Shown in pieces: positions 1-11,330 of a stretch of DNA of 64,000 nt. The stretch spans positions 16,236,003 through 16,300,002 of the forward strand of contig JAJEKV010000030.1 in assembly GCA_021234155.1 (NCBI GenBank). Direction: 5' to 3'. The translations under genes and the position numbers were made by a program. Origin of the DNA: Isoetes taiwanensis. Its lineage: Eukaryota > Streptophyta > Lycopodiopsida > Isoetales > Isoetaceae. The notes beneath the pieces are model-generated. The model was not told the origin of the DNA and searched no databases. It was given only the letters and a program-made list of their open reading frames with translations. How positions within the stretch are numbered: the stretch's first letter is position 1; every line of letters begins with the position of its first letter.

Positions 1-825
1 CTCTCTATAGCAGAATCAAGAAGAGTACTCACCGCTTCTTCCCTTTCTCTGATTTTCACTTATTTCTCCAAATTCTGCCTCTTTCCAAATTCTTGACCAT
101 CATATCCAGTATCCTGCCTAATATCAGCTATGTTCTCCCTGACAAAACAGAGTTTCAGGCAATCTGACCCTTTCTGCTTTAGATGCCGTCGCCAACAATG
201 CTACCGACATTCTTTCCTCCAGTTCATATCAAGAATGAAAGAATTTGTCCTTTAAGAACTTAAAAGTTTTGAACATCAAGTCAAATTTGGATCATGGGAC
301 ATTTGATGATTATGATGATGATGTCATCAATTTGGTGATGTGGCATGATGATGTGCATTGACTTTATAATCTTTTTTATAAATCTTTGAATTTGAAGACT
401 TTTTGGCGCAAGTGGGTTGATGACATGGCAAAATGGATGGATATCTCTCATCATGACATAGCGTTTGACCTTATAAAGACATTTTGATCTTGAAAATGGT
501 TTTTTCAACTAAATTTGATTCAAAGCCAATAGTTTGTGAAGGAAACGAAGGCAAAAAAAGATTCAAAGGCATAAGAAAAAATCGACCTGGGGGGGAGGGA
601 GTAGGCTAAATGGCATGGAACTTGAATCTCCACATTAGCATAGGTTCGATGTTACCAAAACACATGAATCTTTCAAACCTCAAATTGTCTTGTGAAAATT
701 GCCCTTGTGATCTATTCTCTTAAAATCTTTTGTGTGATTCACATCTCAATATGACTCATGATGACTGACCCTGTCAATGCAAGAAGTTTCAAAATGTTGC
801 CAGATCCTGGCAACAACAGCATGCC
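1..825. other. Left flank outside the duplication; nothing recognised
   Basis: AT-rich sequence with no convincing coding region. The longest open stretch (minus strand, 281-508) is low-complexity Ile/His/Met-rich and looks fortuitous. The duplicated unit starts at 826, because sequence from 826 onward recurs from 25939 whereas 1-825 does not recur. Confidence 0.6.
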
Positions 826-859
826 CCTTAGATTTATTTTTCGATAGATATCTTGAAGT

Positions 860-1050
860 CCATCCCAGAGCTGACTATTTTCAAAGGCTCTAATGCAAAA
901 AGATTGTGTTCTTTTTCCCCCAAAATTGGGGGTTTTTTAACCCGGACAATAATATGTCTGATCCGGACAGTAATATGTCTGATGCGCCTCTTTTTTGGGT
1001 CCCATAGGCTAATTGGTCTCCGTGGACGATAAAAACACTATTCCATTCTT
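860..1050 (+). mobile_element. LINE 3' end remnant (copy A)
   Basis: Contains the 3' signature shared by the LINEs of this window: a C-run/G-run hairpin followed by TTTTTTAA (about 921-941), then CCCATAGGCTAATTGGTCTC, CCGTGGACGATAAAA, and a tail of short TATTCCATTC-like repeats. No coding part is left. Copy B keeps the hairpin part (25960-26097) but lacks the CCCATAGGC...GATAAAA part, which seems to have been deleted and replaced by TCTATCTATC. Confidence 0.7.
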
Positions 1051-1204
1051 AATATTTAGTACATGCATTCATTTCATTGACTGCAACTTTTATTTCCTTG
1101 GTTTCTTTCACTGTGGAGCATCTGTCCCTGGCCGAAATTATAATGCAAGGTATGAGTTTGACCAAGAAAGATTGAATATAGCAGAACAAGGACTCAACAC
1201 CCTT

Positions 1205-2993
1205 AGCAAATGTGCGAGCTCTCACACAGGCAGGTTTTCGGTCCAGGCATTCCACCATTGATCATATCTTCACTCTGCGCACATTGATTGAGGATAGCAG
1301 GAATCACTGACAAAACCTGTATTGTTGTTTCGTGGATTTCGCAAAAGCTTTTGACACAGTGCCCCAGAACAGGTTATGGGACAGACTGCGGCAGCTGGGG
1401 ACTCCCCTTGACTTGCAGAATGCAGTGTATAGGCTGTACGAGGCATGCTCAGGCCGTTTCACATCGTCAGGACAGCCGGTGATCAGTAGTATTGGAGTGC
1501 GTCAAGGTTGCCCCCTCTCCCCCACACTCTTTGGTCTGTACATTGACCAGCTGGAAGATTGGCTCTCTGAGCATGGAGGTCCGGACGCCCATCTCATGCA
1601 TCACACAATCCGGCAACTCATATACTGGCCGGTGTCAACCTCCGGCCTATGCCGGAGGACATGCAGCGTCACTGGATGCTCGACACTTTTGCCGATTCAG
1701 CGGCATGCGAGTTAACTTGGCCAAAACTAGGGTGCTGCTAGTCTCATCATCTCGTCAGCCAAGGCTTCCCTCATTTACTTACTAGGGACAGGATGTAGAG
1801 GTGGCTCCGACCTACAAGTACTTGAGGATTGAGTTCTCTACTACCACCCATTGGGATGTTGCCATCAGGTTGCGGGTCACGGCAGGTTGGAAAGCACTCT
1901 ATGCCATGCAGAATAACGACCACAAAGGCGAGTTGTATGCACGGGGCGGTGATCACACTGGCCCCGGGCATTGGTCGAGCCGGTCCTTTTATATGGGGCA
2001 GAAGTATAGGGTCCGGTGGTATCCCTCAACACCTGGAATGACCTCGAGCAGGTGCAGAAAGCCTTCTTGGCACGAGCCCTTGGGGTAAAGTCCACAGTTC
2101 CATACCAGATCCTACTCCAGGGAGGCGGGTTTTACGCCCCTTCAATCCGGGCGCATTGGAGCGCCATATCATTTACTTCCGGAAGGTGGTCGCTATGGGT
2201 GATACACGTTTGCCCAACCTTGCTTTGGCCATGGCGATGGGTCCCCAATGCCTGAAAGCACAGGCAAGCTCATCGGTTCTCAAGCTGGGGTGTACAGGCA
2301 AACAGATGTGTACATGTAAGGACAAAGAAAGATCACAAGGCACTTAAGTTGTACCTAGATGTTACTTTCCTTCGCAAGCTCTGGGATGCAGATGCTCTGA
2401 CGCACGTTAAGCTGGCATACTATCAGCAGCAAGTCAATCCCAGGCTCACGAGAGGTCCACACCAGTACTTATACACCCAGTTGCCCATGAAGAAGCGCAG
2501 ACTTATAGCTTCCATTCGCACGGGTGCACATCGTCTCCGTATTGAGACAGGACGTTGGGCTCGGGAAGCACGAGAGCAAAGGCTTTGCCAGTGTTGCCAC
2601 CAGGGCGCCATTGAGGATGAATGTCATGCCCTCCAGATCTGCCCAACGTTTGCCCATATCAGAGAGCGGTATGTTCGATTACTAGTGTCTGGCTAACCGT
2701 TGCATGAGTTGTTGAATACGACGTCAGTGGGTTTGTTGGGGTCATACCTCCAGGAGGTTATGGATGCACGGACTCAGTTGTGTCTCCCGGGACGACATTG
2801 AACTGTCCTACACAATTGTACAGCCAGCAGACTTATTACTACTAAGGCTTTTCCCTCAAAAACCCTTCGGGGCGGGGGTTTTTTAATGCTGTCAGTAATA
2901 GTTTGCTGCTCTCTTTTTTGTCTGGGTCCCATAGGCCAGTCGGTCTCCGTGGACGCTAAAAATCTAATCTATTCTATTCTATTCTATTCTATT
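1205..2993 (+). mobile_element. 5'-truncated LINE with TTCTA-repeat tail
   Basis: Its sequence begins inside the reverse transcriptase, relative to the near full-length LINE at 18399-24260, and runs to the 3' tail CCGTGGACGCTAAAA followed by (TTCTA)n. Copy B holds the empty site near 26190: ...GGACTCAACTCGCTTAAAGAGT is continuous there, while in A the LINE separates CACCCTTAG (1200-1206) from CTTAAAGAGT (2994 on). The target duplication is short, CTTA or slightly more. The tail repeat unit differs from the CCTT unit of the other LINE. 5' truncation is normal for target-primed reverse transcription. Confidence 0.85.
1261..2697 (+). pseudogene. LINE ORF2 fragment: reverse transcriptase to C-terminus (dead)
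   Basis: Broken reading frames encode a reverse transcriptase close to that at 22078-23490. Visible parts are FAKAFDTVPQNRLWDRL (about 1338-1390) and IGVRQGCPLSPTLFGLYIDQ (about 1490-1550). The C-terminal segment (2349-2696) contains RTGAHRLRIETGRW and a Cys/His cluster (CQCC...ECHAL..CP). The catalytic YADD box is lost: after QLIY (about 1620) the sequence jumps to unrelated residues, so a small deletion removed the active site. Several frameshifts follow. It cannot encode an active enzyme. Confidence 0.85.
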
Positions 2994-3690
2994 CTTAAAG
3001 AGTACAGGCCAAATACCTTAAGCAATTTCTGCCAATTCTAAAGATTACATTTCGTGGAGGAAAAATAATGAGAAATGGACATAAACTATGAACAATTCTA
3101 CTTTTCGGAGATAGACTACCAAGAATTGGGCTGGAAGGAACGAGCGCCAAATTCCTCCTCCAAAATAGTCATTGTTTTTGTATTATTTTTTATCACGCTT
3201 AGAGGTATTTTAACAATCAAAACAATTACAAGGGCATTTGCATAAATTCTATAAAATACAAGGGCATTTTTATAAATTTCCCTTAATAGAAAGACTTTGT
3301 AGTATGTTTTGTGCAATGATCTTTAAATTCACACAAAGCTCTTGGTTCATTGCACAAACTTTTATAGCTTCTAATATAAGGAGGTCTTACAACAAAACAA
3401 AAAATCTATTGACTGGGAAATATTGTACATATTAAGTCTCCCCCCCCCCCTCCCCCCATTTTTTGAAGGACAAAAGCCACAAAAGCCAAAAAATCTATTA
3501 ATGAAAAATAAGAAGTACAAAATCTATATGTCTCATCTAACTATATAAGCATAAAAAGATACCACAAGGAACACGAGCCTGGAGCACAATGTACTTACTC
3601 CAGAATAGAAGACTAACGATAAGAATCAATTTGAAAATATTGAATCCTGATACATTCCGTCATTTTTGACTCAAGGGAAAAACACATTTT
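2994..3690. other. Duplicated non-coding segment with poly-C tract
   Basis: Non-coding AT-rich sequence shared with 26200-26830 of copy B. It holds a C-rich homopolymer tract at about 3438-3458 that B lacks, and short near-repeats of ACAAGGGCATTT around 3228-3275. I see no gene. Confidence 0.6.
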
Positions 3691-3900
3691 TGGGAAGGTT
3701 AAACTTCTTATCAGCCCTTTTTATTCCATGGCACAATGTAAACTGCCCTTATTTACCACAAAATTCATAATAAAATAACATCTATCGATCAAAGCACAAT
3801 TTATAGAAAACAAAGCTTATATGCATGAGTTCAAGAAAAGCTTAGAGTACTAAACAAGACAAGGTAAAGTTAACTTTAAGATCAAATACCAAACAACTTT

Positions 3901-5324
3901 CTACAATTCCCCAATACGTCTCTCCTTTGCATTCATCCATTCCTTGTAAATAGATGACCAATCAACTTCTTCCATGTTCTTCGGACCATTTAATGACATG
4001 AACATTAACAAATCTAAGCTTTTGAAGCTCAATCTACTTCTATCATCGTCTTTGATGCTATTCAATTTTGAGAAACCCCTTTCACATTCCATCGTAGAGG
4101 CCGGAATCACTAAAATCATTTGCCATAGCTTCTTCATTTCAGGATATAGTTGACCTAAGTCCAATACAAACCCACTGAAAAGCCAAGCCTCATGTAAAGA
4201 CTTTCTTGGACAACGGCCCATCATTCTTAAAGTGAAATCCATGCATTCAACTCGACATTTTCGTCCATCAATCCTCCCATCGAGAGAGCCAATAAGCACA
4301 TCCATCCATTTGTCACATGTTTTAGCATGCACATCATCATCGTCAAGATCTATTACATAGAGGAGAGAATACCTTTGATGCTTCAAATAAATCAAGATTA
4401 CCAAATCTTTTATCAAGGCCATCAATTACTTTTCGCACAAAGGACTTACCTTCTTCAACACAAGATCCCCATGTAGGCATATGCATAGTTTCATTTGCAC
4501 CAATAGTCCAAAATGAAGACTATGACGATGAATGACTCCATGCGCATCCTTATACCAGATATAGCCACACTTTGCCATTGCTTGAAAATCAGAGAAATAC
4601 TTTGCTCTTGCACCAAACTCACCAACTAAGAAATGGCGTTCAAATTTCTTCTTTGTGATAGATATGTCCATCCCAACATGAGAGATATCAACCTTACGAT
4701 GTTGGAACAACTCATTCAATATGTTGCATTGGAAAAGCACATCAGCTAGCAAGTGAATAAAAATTGTACCTTGAGACTAGTAAAAGCTAAGAAGAGCTCC
4801 CCCCCTTCATTTGACCAAACCTCCATCAAAATAGGTATCAAAGCAACCATACGTGCCATAACTTGTCTTCTAGAGAGCCATCGAATATCATGAATTTGCA
4901 ACACCTCCAATGGCTTCAAATTAAATGCAAGTGCAAGAGATTTTACAGCAGAATGTCTGATATGGAATTTTCCAACCCACTTTTTCACCTTGCGTGTAAC
5001 TTTCCCCACAACATCACATATCTTGAAACACTTTAAAGCATCTTTGACAACTAAAGCTTCTCTATGTGCGATACAATGGACTGATATCAAAGAAGGTATT
5101 TCACCCTTGAATCTAGTGGCAACACCAGTATGCACTCCAACCATCACGGAAGCACCATCAGTTGCTATGCCTATCATTTTATGTTTCTCAAGGCCAATAT
5201 CATTCATGAAATCATACAATGCGGCGTATAAGTAAAGCGCATCACAATCTACAACCTCAATCAAGCCAAGAAAACTAGTCATAGGTAGTCCATTGTCTTT
5301 ATCAGTGAGAGATGTGACATACAC
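3901..5324 (-). pseudogene. hAT transposase, central and C-terminal part (frameshifted)
   Basis: Three successive minus-strand frames (5324-4746, 4752-4426, 4425-3901) form one broken protein. The first has IGIATDGASVMVG and SVHCIAHREALVVKDA followed by the IHDIRWLSRRQ segment, a pattern typical of the RNase H-like core of hAT elements of the ZNF862/KIAA1586-like type. The last has the hAT dimerisation region, with PASTMECERGFSKLNSIKDDDRSRL followed by LDLLMFMSLNGP. Frame breaks occur near 4750 and 4425. The N-terminal half lies at 6395-7193, separated by a retrocopy insertion. In hAT elements this protein cuts and rejoins the element ends in the nucleus; this copy is not functional. Confidence 0.85.
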
Positions 5325-6394
5325 TTTTTTTTTTTTTTTTTTTTTTTTGGAAGAAACGGAACTGCTTTTTTATTCATATGATAGGAAGAATTACATCTAC
5401 GATCCCACATGGATCTCATAGGAAGTATTTCTGCACATATAGGATATATAACGATCCCACATGGATCTTGTAGGAATTATTTCTGCACAGATTTATTCTT
5501 ACTAAAATACAAAAGAGTGAAAGAAAGAAAACAAATCAGTGTAAGGAGAGTAGTCTGTCACTCTGCTCATAGAAGCTGCCACTGCTTCATGGATTCTGGT
5601 CTCTTGGCTCATACGCAAGTAAATCACTTGTGAACTAAATCAAATCAAATGCTGCATTGTCGGGGTAAGCAGTCAACCTGAAGCTGGCTAGACAAAATAT
5701 ATACCCAACCGCCAGACTCCTCCCTCAAAAGCCCGGTGCAAGATGTATAGATATCTTCCCGCCTACATAGTAACCCTAGCCAGCTAATCAATCCGAAACC
5801 AATCCTTGCAATCTATTTGCATACAAATTAAGGAGACCAGAAGTGCCTGAGTACCTGATCTTTTTCCTTAAAACACATCTTTGCCTTTCCGCCAGTAAGA
5901 AAGGTAAGAATAAAACCAAAATGCTTTGCATAACTGCAAGATTTTACCTCTTCGGATGAAGCATACCCAGCAAATCTAGGACATAAATCTGCTTCAACTT
6001 GAGACAAATCAAGCTGCACAAATTCTATCCATCCCAGGTCGACCCAGACTCAAAGAAGTGACCCATCAGGGAAGGGTTCCCCAAGTGATGGTTTAATCCT
6101 TTGAGAACTGCAAGGAGGATGAAAAGAAATACAACCAAATCTGAATCAAGATTGAAGATCGCCTACAGACTGCGTTCCTGGAAAGACTGGAAAAGCCTAT
6201 GACACTCAATCTTGCCTGTTAGAATGCATCTTGGCCTGGCCTCCAGCCCCAAATCGCCGCTTCAAGTCTCGCTGCTGATCCGGAAGCAGGGTGAGGCGGC
6301 GGTAGCCTCCCCTCTGCCACCGCCCTAGCCGCTACCGCTTCCGCCCATTCTCAATAATATATTAATCACGCCATTTAAGACCCTCAGGTCCCGA
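5325..6394 (-). pseudogene. Processed retrocopy of an mRNA, inserted in the hAT gene
   Basis: The block interrupts the hAT coding sequence exactly between ...YMIVYV and VYVTSLTDKD. It is flanked by a direct repeat GACATACAC (about 5316-5324 and 6395-6403). At its 3' end (minus strand) it has a run of more than 20 A (T on the plus strand, about 5326-5349), preceded about 20 bases upstream by AATAAA (in ...ATATGAATAAAAAAGC). These are hallmarks of LINE-mediated retroposition of a polyadenylated transcript. A short open stretch (6019-5828, 63 codons, ending ...LRHFWSP) and in-frame sequence upstream may be remnants of the source coding region, which I do not recognise. It could also be a long SINE-like element. 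Confidence 0.75.
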
Positions 6395-7193
6395 CATACA
6401 CAATCATATAGCTTGTTAACATACAATATGTAGACTCTTCAATCAACAAAGAGAAATATGGACTATCACATACCTCGCTTATAAGTTTCTGAAAATAAGC
6501 TGTTTTCATAGCCACCAAGAACTCATTGCCCATCTTTGTGTTGGTATAAGCTGAATATTCATTATTAAGGGGCATGTCAGGTGCTTTTGAGAATCTATGA
6601 AGCTCGCATAGAGAAGGATATGCTTCCAATGGTTGGTCTCTAGTTGCAACATAATACATCAATTGCATAACTTTCACATCTCTCATGTGCTCAATCTCAA
6701 GCATCTCATCAAATTTAGCGGGCAATGGAACATGAGATCTTTTTATTTTTTCAGCCATAATCTGACTTGCCTTCTTGTGACTTCTTGATTTCTCATGGAC
6801 CTCAAAAGCTTGCTTTTGTATAATGCTACTCCGTAGTATGGCAAATACATTATCCATTCTACACTCTGTACACCAAGAGCATTTCATTCTTTCAACACCA
6901 TGCTCATCAAAATTACCATAAACCCAAGGCTGTTTTATCTTCCATTCTTCTCTGAATTTTCTATCTTTTTTCTTCCTTTTGTTTCCACTATGTGACGCCA
7001 TATTCACAGATTCCACATCATCCACCAAGCTCCTATTAGAGTGTTCCGCCTCATCCTCCTAGTTGTCATGTGCAAGTGCTTCATTTAAATCAAATGTGCA
7101 TTGCGCGCTAGCCCCTCTAGTATTCCGAGAGAACATCATATTGATTGTGGCCTGCATTTTTTCGTTCTTTGGCCGTCCTAGACGAGGTGCCAT
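6395..7193 (-). pseudogene. hAT transposase, N-terminal part (one in-frame stop)
   Basis: The likely start is the ATG at 7193 (protein begins MAPRLGRPKNEKMQ). The frame is open except for a TAG at about 7061-7059 and continues through a Lys/Arg-rich stretch (GNKRKKKDRKFREEW). A zinc-finger-like region follows, MKCSWC..C with a downstream H...RSHKKAS, resembling the BED/TTF-type finger of these transposases. Then comes SPYFSLLIEEST, which matches the region of the first catalytic Asp in the family (usually a D-E-S-T-like motif). The frame ends at the target duplication of the retrocopy. Confidence 0.8.
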
Positions 7194-8287
7194 CTAAATG
7201 ATAAATGGAGTATCAACAAAGAGTGCATAGCAGGAAAAAATAGAGTTAAAAAAAGGAAATGTTCGTATAATATAATAATCATCATATAATACAATATTTT
7301 TCATAGCAAAGAGAAAGAAAGATTTTATAAAGCAGAAGCTTACCTTTGCCTCTGAATATCAAGACAATTGATGCCAGAATGTAAATCATGTTTGTGAATT
7401 CAAGTTGTAAAATTTGTTGACCATGTATCAGACAATAAAGAATGCAAGAAGGAAAGAATGCAAGCAAAAAAATTGGAAGCAAGCACTAACCTGTTGTGGG
7501 TCGAATGCCATGCACGAATTTCTTGAACTTTTTGTCCCTGTCAGAACAATATAATACCGTGAAAAGATGCTTGAGAAGAACATCAGATGCAAAAAAACTC
7601 GTCTACTCACTTTTTCTAGCACAATGCCTCAGAATTACAGTCCTTCAAGCTGGCCAAAATTGTATCAGATCTTTATCCACGATTTTGCAGCCAATACTCC
7701 CTTAAATGAAAGCCCAATATTCTGAATTAGATCATCAAACTCTTCTCCTGCTGCATTCACGACTCAGATTATGCAATGAAATGCCCCATCCATCCTGATG
7801 TTACGAAATTTGATTATAGAATGAATTTGATTGGACTGATATTGCATGCCGCTACTGAAGGTGCATGCCGCTTGAAGAAAAAAGAGAAGCTTACAGCATT
7901 CAGCTTCCTTCCCTCTTGATCTTCCCGCCGCCCACTGCCCTTCACGTTGCCTTTCCAAATCCCATCCCCCCCCCCGTTTTTCCCCACTCTCCTTTTGCTT
8001 TTCGAAATTGGCTTTTCTAATATAGGAATTTCTTGCTCTTTTACAATAAAAATATAGACTAATGCTATATATATTTAATATTGACATTAAATAGAATTTT
8101 AAAGCTTTTCCAAATCTTTGCCCTTATGTTAAAGGTTCCGTAATTTTTTGCCCTTCCAAGGGGAAGGGCGTTTGTTTTTTATATCACCCTTATTTATAAT
8201 GCCTATAAATTTTTTTCCCTTCTTTTGTAGGGGAGGAGGCCAGTTTAAGGGCGGGCAGGCCATGAAAGTTGATCATTGGATGGAATG
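7194..8287. other. 5' flank of the hAT gene; no gene recognised
   Basis: AT-rich DNA upstream of the transposase start. It probably contains the right end of the hAT element, but no terminal inverted repeat was identified. A C-run at about 7965-7976 and several AAGGGC/GCCCTT words occur at 8110-8260. Similarity to copy B resumes at about 8288. Confidence 0.5.
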
Positions 8288-10670
8288 CTCTCTGTTTAGC
8301 TGGGGGCCGTGCATTGGGATAGGACGCCGAGAGGATGCATCAGCAGTCCAATGCACTATTAAACAAACCTTGTAGCCAGGACCATGCCGGCTGAACCTCT
8401 GGACAATAGAAAAGATAATGCTCAAGAGTCTCAATTTCTGAAAGGCAAATCGGGCATATTGCAAATATATGAGGATCATAACGATGTCAAAAGGCATTAA
8501 CCCACAAGCACCTGTGGATAACCTGCCACCAAAGTACAAAAATTTAGGATGGAGCAACTTATCCCAAAGCCATTGCCACGTACGATGTAAAGCGAGCTAT
8601 AGAACCTGTAGGTGCCATCTATTTGGCAATAGGAGGGGCTGTGGTGCTAAGAGAAGACAATATACTGATTTGACAAAGTGCTTGCCTTTGTGAATATTTT
8701 CATGACAGTCCCAAGGCACCCTTTCGATAACACCAACCTGTACCAGAAGAGGCAAATTCTCTCCGACCTTCTCCCATACGACACATCCCAATGGGAGTAC
8801 AGGAACTTTGCCTGAAATTCAGGCCAAGACATTAGGCGACCAGCTTCATACCATGTTTGAATAGAGACAACACCTGCAAGAACCCATCATTTTTGTGTAA
8901 GGTGTTGCATCGTTTCTGGATGAACTGATGCAGCCAGTGGAGGTGTTGAGAGGTTTGACGGCAATGGTACCCACCCCCATGGAATCTCCAATAGGGTGTG
9001 GATGGAAAGGTATGGCCAAAAGAGGTGTTTCACTGCATCCCGTGCTATCGACAATCCACACAGAAATAGAGAAGCATTTGGAAAAGGCTGCAGAGGCTGA
9101 AATAATGTCCAAGGTAGGACTGGCTTGACTGCCTTCTTACCTAGAGGGATCTAGTGACCAAGAGCCTATCTAAGAAGGCATAAATCACGAGAGTCATCTT
9201 CACGATTTAGGAGTCTCCAAATGAACTTTGATATAAGGAGTTTGCTCTGCAGTAAGAAGTCCATCATTCTAGACCACCTGCCCATTTTGGAAGGATGCAT
9301 TTCGACCAAACCACCTTAATCACAACATCTTCCTCAGTACCCGCCCATATAAAGTTCCGGACTATTGCAACGAGCTCACCTACTCTGAACTGTGGGGCTA
9401 GCAGTAAGGATACCATATAGACATGGGTACTACTAAGGACTGACTTGGCCACTGTAATGCGCCCGCAAGAGACAATTTTGCCGTGGACCACCAGAACAAG
9501 TGCCTCTCCAAACCCTTACTGATCTCCTCCCATGCAGCTCCAACAGTAATATGGATACCAACTGGAATCCCCAATAACTTGATGGCCTATCCATGAGCAA
9601 GTAATTTCTATGAATAATCATGAACACATGTCGGAGTTGGAGTATCCTATATCCATAAAGATGTACACTTCTGCCCAGTGAAAATGTGTCTAAGAGCAAT
9701 TTGGCAGCTTCTAGATTCTCAGCATTAGTGACCAAGAAGAGGAACATGTCATCTGCATATTGATTGCAAACCTCTTGTGTGCCATCCTCTATTGCGAGAC
9801 CATGGAGAAGTCCCTCTATAGTTGCAATCGTGAATAACTGTGATAAAGCCTTTGCGGCAATTGTGAAAAGCAGTAGTGCTAAAGGGCACCCCTGACGATA
9901 CCAGACCAAGTGAGAAGGCCTCTGACGACACACCGTGGAATATAACAGGTGCCCGAGCAGAGAAATGCAGCTTCATAATGTTTTATGTGAATTGCCCCAT
10001 AAATTCCAGTCTTAACATACATCAACGCATGAATCCCCAACTAACATTATCATAATCCTTCGCAAAATCAAGCTTAAGATGCACAACTGGAAGGTCTTGC
10101 TTACGTGCCCAATAGATTCTCTCGTAAGCAGCAGCAATATTGTTCAAAATGCATTGCTTTGTACATCATGCTCCAGCTATTTCCAATACTCCTGGAAGAA
10201 CTCAATTGGCAAACCATCCAAACCTGGGCATTTGCCTATTTTCAGTTCAAAGACTGCCAAGCCTAAATCGTCAGCTGTCATAGCCACCTCTATTGATCCG
10301 CGCTGCTCGTCAGAAATGATGGGGGAGATCCTAGACAAAACTGCATCTCGCATTTCTGACAGAAGATGTTTCTCAGCCAAAAAAGTTTGAAAGTGGTTAT
10401 GCAGATGTTGCTTGAGTTCTGTTGGCTTTGTTAGCACCGAGTCATCTGGCAAAAGCAATGAGGACATGGTTGATGTCATGCGATGCCTCTTAGTCGCACG
10501 GAAAAAAAACGTCTGTACAACGGTCTACATCACGAAACCACTGCAGACCTTCCTTCATCTGGATTTGCTCATCCTCTAATGCTTGGATCTGTGCCAAAAG
10601 TTTTCGATCGTGAATTGCTGGAAAGAGTCCCTGTCGAGAATGGAGCAAGTCCTGATACAAGATGTCCAGT
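8288..10670 (-). pseudogene. LINE ORF2 pseudogene: reverse transcriptase and zf-RVT region, copy A
   Basis: On the minus strand, GKCPGLDGLPIEFFQEYW (within 10479-10177) matches the start of plant LINE reverse transcriptases. RQGCPLALLLFTIAAKALS and QYADDMFLFL (9933-9433) are the RT core with the catalytic YADD intact. The following AKLLLDTFS and RITVAKSVLSSTHVY (about 9490-9400) belong to the thumb region. Farther on, YFGGRLSTGACGLMPFDI and a Cys/His-poor remnant (8557-8273) correspond to the zinc-binding domain typical of plant L1 elements. Multiple frameshifts make it inactive. In A the segment with the LDF.K.YD.VSW motif is deleted. Confidence 0.8.
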
Positions 10671-10675
10671 AAAGC

Positions 10676-11312
10676 TGATATGGTTTAAGGTTAATAACTA
10701 ATAATGGTGCTCGGGGGAGTGGCCTTGCATGGAACAATATTTATTGATATGATCAAGTAAGAAAGTCATCCAGTAGGTCCAAGCCTTTCTATTATCAAAG
10801 AGGGAGCTAAAAATAAACCTTGACCTTTATTTAGAAAAAAAAAGGCAAAAAAAGGTATTGTTACCCATAAATAGAAGGACAAATTTGAGATGTGATATCT
10901 CCGTGACCACAACTCAGAAATCGACGATCCTTACTGTGTTGGAAAGCCCTTGAAGTCTAGTTTCCAGATTGGGTTTGGCTGTTCATAGATTCCTTACGGT
11001 TTGAGAGTTATGCCCAGAAAGGTGCATAGGGGTCTGAGTTGACTGCACAACTAGATCTGCTTCTTCCTATGTTGATGATGTGCCTAGCCTTACCTTCTAG
11101 TATCTTCTCTTGTTCCTTGCTTGATCATATCATTAGAAGGAGTTCATGTAACACCAGTGGTTGGTGGCTAGAGAGATCTTGTCTTGCGGAGTAGCTTGAC
11201 TTGGTGACATCTCTTCTAGTTGGTCCGGTTGGGTGGTAAAACGAGTACCCTGTGGTGCTTTATTTTCTAATAAGTTGATGAGTTTTGCAGGAAAAATAGA
11301 GCACTCGTAACA
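10676..11312 (+). repeat. 5' LTR
   Basis: 637 bp, TG...CA ends, preceded by target duplication AAAGC. Contains an A-run (about 10840-10850) and CCATAAATAG (about 10867), which could serve as a TATA-like element. Confidence 0.95.
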
Positions 11313-11330
11313 ATTGGTATCAGAGCCCAG
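11313..11330 (+). other. Primer-binding site (tRNA-iMet)
   Basis: ATTGGTATCAGAGCCC follows the LTR directly. TGGTATCAGAGC (11315-11326) is the usual plant retrotransposon complement to the 3' end of initiator tRNA-Met. It sets the plus-strand orientation of the element. Confidence 0.9.

Larger units (their letters stand above)
3690..8287 (-). mobile_element. hAT-type DNA transposon region (decayed), minus strand
   Basis: Found only in copy A: the two copies diverge at about 3690/26830 and rejoin at about 8288/26940. The region holds the two halves of a hAT transposase with zinc-finger N-terminus, catalytic core and C-terminal dimerisation domain. I could not find convincing terminal inverted repeats or the 8-bp target duplication expected for hAT, so the limits given are only where similarity to copy B stops. 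Copy B has about 110 bp of other (LINE-like) sequence here, so the insertion was probably accompanied by a deletion. Confidence 0.65.

Noticed and set aside
281-508. 75-codon minus-strand open frame in the left flank
   Set aside because: Low-complexity Ile/Met/His-rich translation of a repetitive ATGATG tract, with no motif or supporting context.
3436-3460. Poly-C tract as a functional element
   Set aside because: A simple homopolymer expansion absent from copy B, with no further structure.
3690-8287. Terminal inverted repeats of the hAT element
   Set aside because: I compared the sequences near both limits and found no convincing CAGGG-type inverted pair or 8-bp duplication, so the limits are given only as loss of similarity to copy B.
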